A stretch of 64,000 nucleotides of DNA from Dietzia massiliensis. GTDB lineage: Bacteria; Actinomycetota; Actinomycetes; Mycobacteriales; Mycobacteriaceae. Shown piece by piece: positions 61,344 to 64,000 of this stretch (position 1 is the first letter of the stretch; each line of letters begins with the position of its first letter). Location: positions 1 through 64,000 of the forward strand of contig NZ_JAHBAV010000014.1 of NCBI RefSeq assembly GCF_018390595.1, in the 5' to 3' direction. A model generated the notes under the pieces. It saw only the letters and a program-made list of their open reading frames with translations. It did no database searches and had not been told where the DNA came from. A program made the position numbers and the translations under genes.

Positions 61344-62705
61344 GTGACCACCGACCCCTCGTCCGCGACCGCCACCGCGGAGGCCGTGCGCACCGGCGTC
61401 GCCGGCGCGCTGGAGACCCTCGACGCCGCCTTCGACCGGGTCGCCGATCTGAACCCGTCACTGCGCGCCTTCACCACCCTGCTGCGGGCGGACGGCCGGG
61501 CGGCGGGCGCCGCCGTCGACGCCGGGACACCGGAGGCCCGCGCGCGACTCCCGCTGGCGGGGGTCCCGCTGGCGATCAAGAGCACGGTCACCCTCGACAA
61601 CCCCGTGGTGACCCCCCTGCTGGCGGCCGGCGCCGTCCCGGTCGGCGTCACCGCCGTCCCACAGCTGTGCACATGGGGGATGACCGATTCCGACGCCCAC
61701 GGCATCACCCGCAACCCCCGGGACACGTCGCTGTCCGCCGGGGGATCCTCGGGCGGCTCGGCCGCGGCCGTCGCCTCCGGCATGGTGCCTCTCGCGGTGG
61801 GTGACGACGGAATGGGCTCGCTGCGCATCCCCGCCGCGGCCTGCGGAATCGTCACCATCAAGCCCGGGCCCGGGGTCGTGCCGACGCGCCTGTCCGGGGA
61901 CAACTGGGGCGGCCTGGCCGAATCCGGTCCGCTGGCCCGGACGGTCGGGGACGTCGCGCTCGCCCTGTCGGTCATGGCGGGCCGCCCGGAGTTCGCCCGC
62001 ACCGGGCCCGTGCCTGGCGGGACCCGCGTCGGCCTGTCCGTCGCCAGCCCGATACGGCTGGGCCGCGATCTCGTGCGCGTTCACGCACCCTGGGTTCGCG
62101 CGGCGCGGGAAGCCGCCTCACTGCTGCGCGCCGAGGGCCTCGTCGTCGTCGACACCTCCCTGCCGTCCCCGCGCGACCCGGTCCTCTACCTGGCGCGGTG
62201 GACCTCCGCCGTGGCGCGTGCCGCCGAGGAGGAGAACCTCCCCCTCTCGGCGATGGAGCGTCGCACCCGACACCACGCCCTGCTGGGCCGCACCGTGTTC
62301 CGGCGCGGCGGCGCCGGCGACGGTGACACCCGCTGGAACCGCGGCGTCCGCGCGCTCCGCGCGGACGTCGAGCGCGCCATGGACAGCGCCGGGGTCGACG
62401 TGTGGTTGACCCCGGCGCTGGCCGACGTCCCGCCCGAGGCAACCGACTGGCACCGGCGATCCTGGGGGCGCTCCCTGTGGGCCTCCATGCGGTTCTCGCC
62501 CTTCACGCCGCTGGCGAACGTCCTGGGCTGGCCCGCGCTCTCCGTGCCGTGCGGCAGCACCACCACCCCGGCGGGACGGACCCTGCCCACCTCGGTCCAG
62601 CTGGTGGCGCGCCCCGGCTCCGAGGCGACGCTGCTCGCCCTCGCGGCCGTCATCGAGCGGGCGGCCGTCAGCGAACGGACCACGGGCGGGGCCGGCGCCT
62701 CCTGA
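61344..62705 (+). CDS. Amidase-signature hydrolase (second)
   Basis: A 453-residue amidase-signature enzyme. The triad is Lys79 (VPLAIKSTVT), cis-Ser135 (SAGGSSGGSA) and Ser159 (DDGMGSLRIPAA). It differs from the amidase at 16316: the second block reads VGDDGMGSLRIPAA rather than GTDGGGSVRIPAA, and it is shorter by about 40 residues. Its substrate is unknown. It is divergent from ftsH with about 150 bp between, and a leaderless start fits. The C-terminus (SVQLVARPGSEATLLALAAV) is typical. A GatA role is unlikely, as the partner genes are absent. Confidence 0.87.
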   Translation: MTTDPSSATATAEAVRTGVAGALETLDAAFDRVADLNPSLRAFTTLLRADGRAAGAAVDAGTPEARARLPLAGVPLAIKSTVTLDNPVVTPLLAAGAVPVGVTAVPQLCTWGMTDSDAHGITRNPRDTSLSAGGSSGGSAAAVASGMVPLAVGDDGMGSLRIPAAACGIVTIKPGPGVVPTRLSGDNWGGLAESGPLARTVGDVALALSVMAGRPEFARTGPVPGGTRVGLSVASPIRLGRDLVRVHAPWVRAAREAASLLRAEGLVVVDTSLPSPRDPVLYLARWTSAVARAAEEENLPLSAMERRTRHHALLGRTVFRRGGAGDGDTRWNRGVRALRADVERAMDSAGVDVWLTPALADVPPEATDWHRRSWGRSLWASMRFSPFTPLANVLGWPALSVPCGSTTTPAGRTLPTSVQLVARPGSEATLLALAAVIERAAVSERTTGGAGAS

Positions 62706-62738
62706 CGCCCCGCCTTCAGACGCCCCGCCTCCTGAAGC

Positions 62739-62975
62739 TCAGTCCTCCGGCAGGTCGGCGAAGCGCTTCCTGACATCGCGGTACCACCCCGGCGGCTGCC
62801 GGGGCCGACGCCACCTGCACTTCATGTCCTCCCGCGCCGGCACGTGCGCCTCGTCGCCGGCCCGGACGCGCTCCTTGAGGTGGGCGTCCTGGGCGCTGAT
62901 CACGTCGTCCGCCGTCTCGCCGCGGTGCGCCAGGCCGCAGGGCCCGCCCAGGTCCTTGCAGGTCATCGTCTTCAT
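62739..62975 (-). CDS. DUF1059 small protein
   Basis: A 78-residue protein whose N-terminus, MKTMTCKDLGGPCGLAHRGE, is the DUF1059 motif; the two close cysteines suggest metal or redox binding. ADDVISAQDAHLKERVRAGD completes the domain. The C-terminal 30 residues are basic (MKCRWRRPRQPPGWYRDVRK) and contain a third cysteine. Its function is unknown. The ATG at 62975 follows AGAGGA at about 11 nt. It is convergent with the second amidase and follows the sigma factor on the same strand. Confidence 0.78.
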   Translation of the reverse strand: MKTMTCKDLGGPCGLAHRGETADDVISAQDAHLKERVRAGDEAHVPAREDMKCRWRRPRQPPGWYRDVRKRFADLPED

Positions 62976-63108
62976 GTGGCATCCGTCCTCTCGGGTCGTG
63001 GCGGTCGCGGATCGCACCACCTCACCTCGTTGACGAGCGGCGCGCCCCGGATGTGACCGCGGCGCTCGGCCCATCTCGCCGCCGCTCACCCCGCCTCGTC
63101 GCCGGCGC

Positions 63109-63996
63109 TCACCTCCGGTCGCCGCCCCGGCGCCGGCGCAGCCCGGCGAGCACGTCGGGGTCCGCGCGGAAGTCGATCCGGCGGACCAGCCCGTCGGTGA
63201 CCAGGAAGTCGAACGCCACCCGGGCCTCGCCGCGGTCGAACCACGCCGCGCCCGGTCTGTTTTGGACGAAGACGGGCAGCGCCGCGGCGGCCGCGCCGTT
63301 GAAGAACTCCGCCACGGCGTCGCGACCGGCGATGCGCGACGGGGTGCCCACGCGAACGGCGACCGGGTCGCCGGTGACGACGACGTCCGGCGCGAGGAGC
63401 TCGAGGAGGCGGGTGAACTCGCCGTGCCTGGCCGCGGCGAGGAAGGCGTCGACGACGAGCCAGTCCGCCTGCTCGCCGGTGTCGCCCGCCCCCGTGATCT
63501 TCGCGCGGGCCCTCGACGCCAGTTTGCGCGCCGTGGCCGGGAGACAGTCGAGGATGTCAGCGACGGTGGCGAACTCGACCGAGAACAGGTCGTGCAGGAC
63601 GAAGGCCACCCGCTCCGACGGGGTCAGGCGGTCGAGGACGACATGCAGCGCCGCACCCATCGAGTCCGCGAGCACCGCCTCCTCGGAGGGGCCCGGGTCG
63701 GCGGAGGCGCGGTCGAGGGAGGCGCGGTCGGGGTGTTCCGGGTCGCCGGGTTCGAGCGGTCGCGGCACAGCCGCCTTGAGCCGGTCCAGGCACAATCGCG
63801 TGACGACGGTCGTGAGCCAGGCGGGCAGTGAGTCGATGGCCGCATCGTCCGCGCGGGCGAGGCGTAGCCAGGCCAGCTGGACGATGTCCTCGGCCTCCGC
63901 GTGGTCCCCCAGGAGGCGCCCGGCGATCCGGACGAGACGGGGCCGCTCGCGCTCGAAGCTCGTCACCACGTCCACGCCCGTCACCCTCTCACCCAC
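63109..63996 (-). CDS. ECF41-like sigma factor with SnoaL-like domain
   Basis: A 295-residue extracytoplasmic-function sigma factor. Region 2 is RPRLVRIAGRLLGDHAEAED plus VQLAWLRLARADD, and region 4 is DRLTPSERVAFVLHDLFSVE with LPATARKLASRARAKI. Residues from about 180 form a SnoaL-like fold (VVDAFLAAARHGEFTRLLEL, FFNGAAAAALPVFVQNRPGA), as in the ECF41/SigJ group. In that group the extra domain controls activity in place of an anti-sigma factor. Usual ECF41 partners (carboxymuconolactone decarboxylase-like or oxidoreductase genes) are not seen before the edge. The start is uncertain: GTG 63996 is 4 nt from the edge, and GTG 63975 has AGAGG at better spacing. Confidence 0.85.
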   Translation of the reverse strand: MGERVTGVDVVTSFERERPRLVRIAGRLLGDHAEAEDIVQLAWLRLARADDAAIDSLPAWLTTVVTRLCLDRLKAAVPRPLEPGDPEHPDRASLDRASADPGPSEEAVLADSMGAALHVVLDRLTPSERVAFVLHDLFSVEFATVADILDCLPATARKLASRARAKITGAGDTGEQADWLVVDAFLAAARHGEFTRLLELLAPDVVVTGDPVAVRVGTPSRIAGRDAVAEFFNGAAAAALPVFVQNRPGAAWFDRGEARVAFDFLVTDGLVRRIDFRADPDVLAGLRRRRGGDRR

Positions 63997-64000
63997 GCAC

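Overview
The window is high-GC DNA with the gene order of a Mycobacteriales (Corynebacteriales) genome. From the left edge to about 61.2 kb it follows the Mycobacterium tuberculosis block Rv3573c (fadE34) to Rv3610c (ftsH). Shared landmarks are fadE34/kstR, rlmB-cysS-ispF-ispD-carD, lpqE, disA, canB, mutY, mhuD, clpC, lysS, coaX-panD-panC, folK-folB-folP-folE and ftsH. KstR, WhiB, CarD, MhuD and two-domain FadE34 all fit. The organism is probably a non-mycobacterial member such as Dietzia or a relative; the genus is inference from gene content and composition.

Region by region. 1-3.7 kb: cholesterol-type acyl-CoA dehydrogenases divergent from kstR, with two adjacent KstR boxes between them. 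3.7-4.1 kb: non-coding repeats. 4.1-6.5 kb: an amino-acid dehydrogenase divergent from a LysR regulator. 6.5-21.0 kb: an accessory island that looks like an ectoine/hydroxyectoine system. It has an EctD-type hydroxylase, a D-2-hydroxyacid dehydrogenase, a class III aminotransferase, a large FAD/Fe-S oxidoreductase and a succinate-semialdehyde-type dehydrogenase. After a WhiB/LuxR pair come an amidase-GntR(FCD) operon and a four-gene ABC importer resembling EhuBCDA. Near-identical GATTGTnGACAATC palindromes lie at the divergent 8.5 kb promoter and at the amidase promoter, so the GntR regulator probably ties the catabolic genes together. The usual ectoine hydrolase (DoeA/EutD, M24 family) and ectABC are not visible here. 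21.2-26.0 kb: trehalose-phosphatase, a zinc importer with a Zur-like dyad, and an APH-fold protein. 26.0-26.5 kb: a 52-bp-period non-coding repeat array related to the one at 3.8 kb.

26.5-36.5 kb: conserved RNA-modification, isoprenoid, CarD, c-di-AMP and repair genes; radA, which sits between lpqE and disA in M. tuberculosis, is absent. A DtxR/IdeR-like box abuts the start codon of mhuD. 36.7-39.5 kb: clpC with a strong terminator and a ClgR-like box. 39.5-46.9 kb: a second accessory segment where lsr2 would be expected. It holds a family 2 glycosyltransferase split by a 22-bp tandem duplication, hrpB, an IS481 element, a membrane protein, an L,D-transpeptidase and a DUF1801 protein. 46.9-61.2 kb: lysS, glutaminase, a degenerate rhodanese, a LigB-type dioxygenase, then tightly overlapping pantothenate and folate genes ending in ftsH. 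61.3-64 kb: a second amidase, a DUF1059 protein and an ECF41-like sigma factor at the right edge.

Many genes here begin 6-8 nt after a TAnnnT hexamer with no Shine-Dalgarno sequence, the signature of leaderless transcripts. I saw no rRNA, tRNA or CRISPR array. Start codons were chosen from ribosome-binding sites, overlaps and alignment with remembered family members; family names rest on motif recognition, not on a database search.
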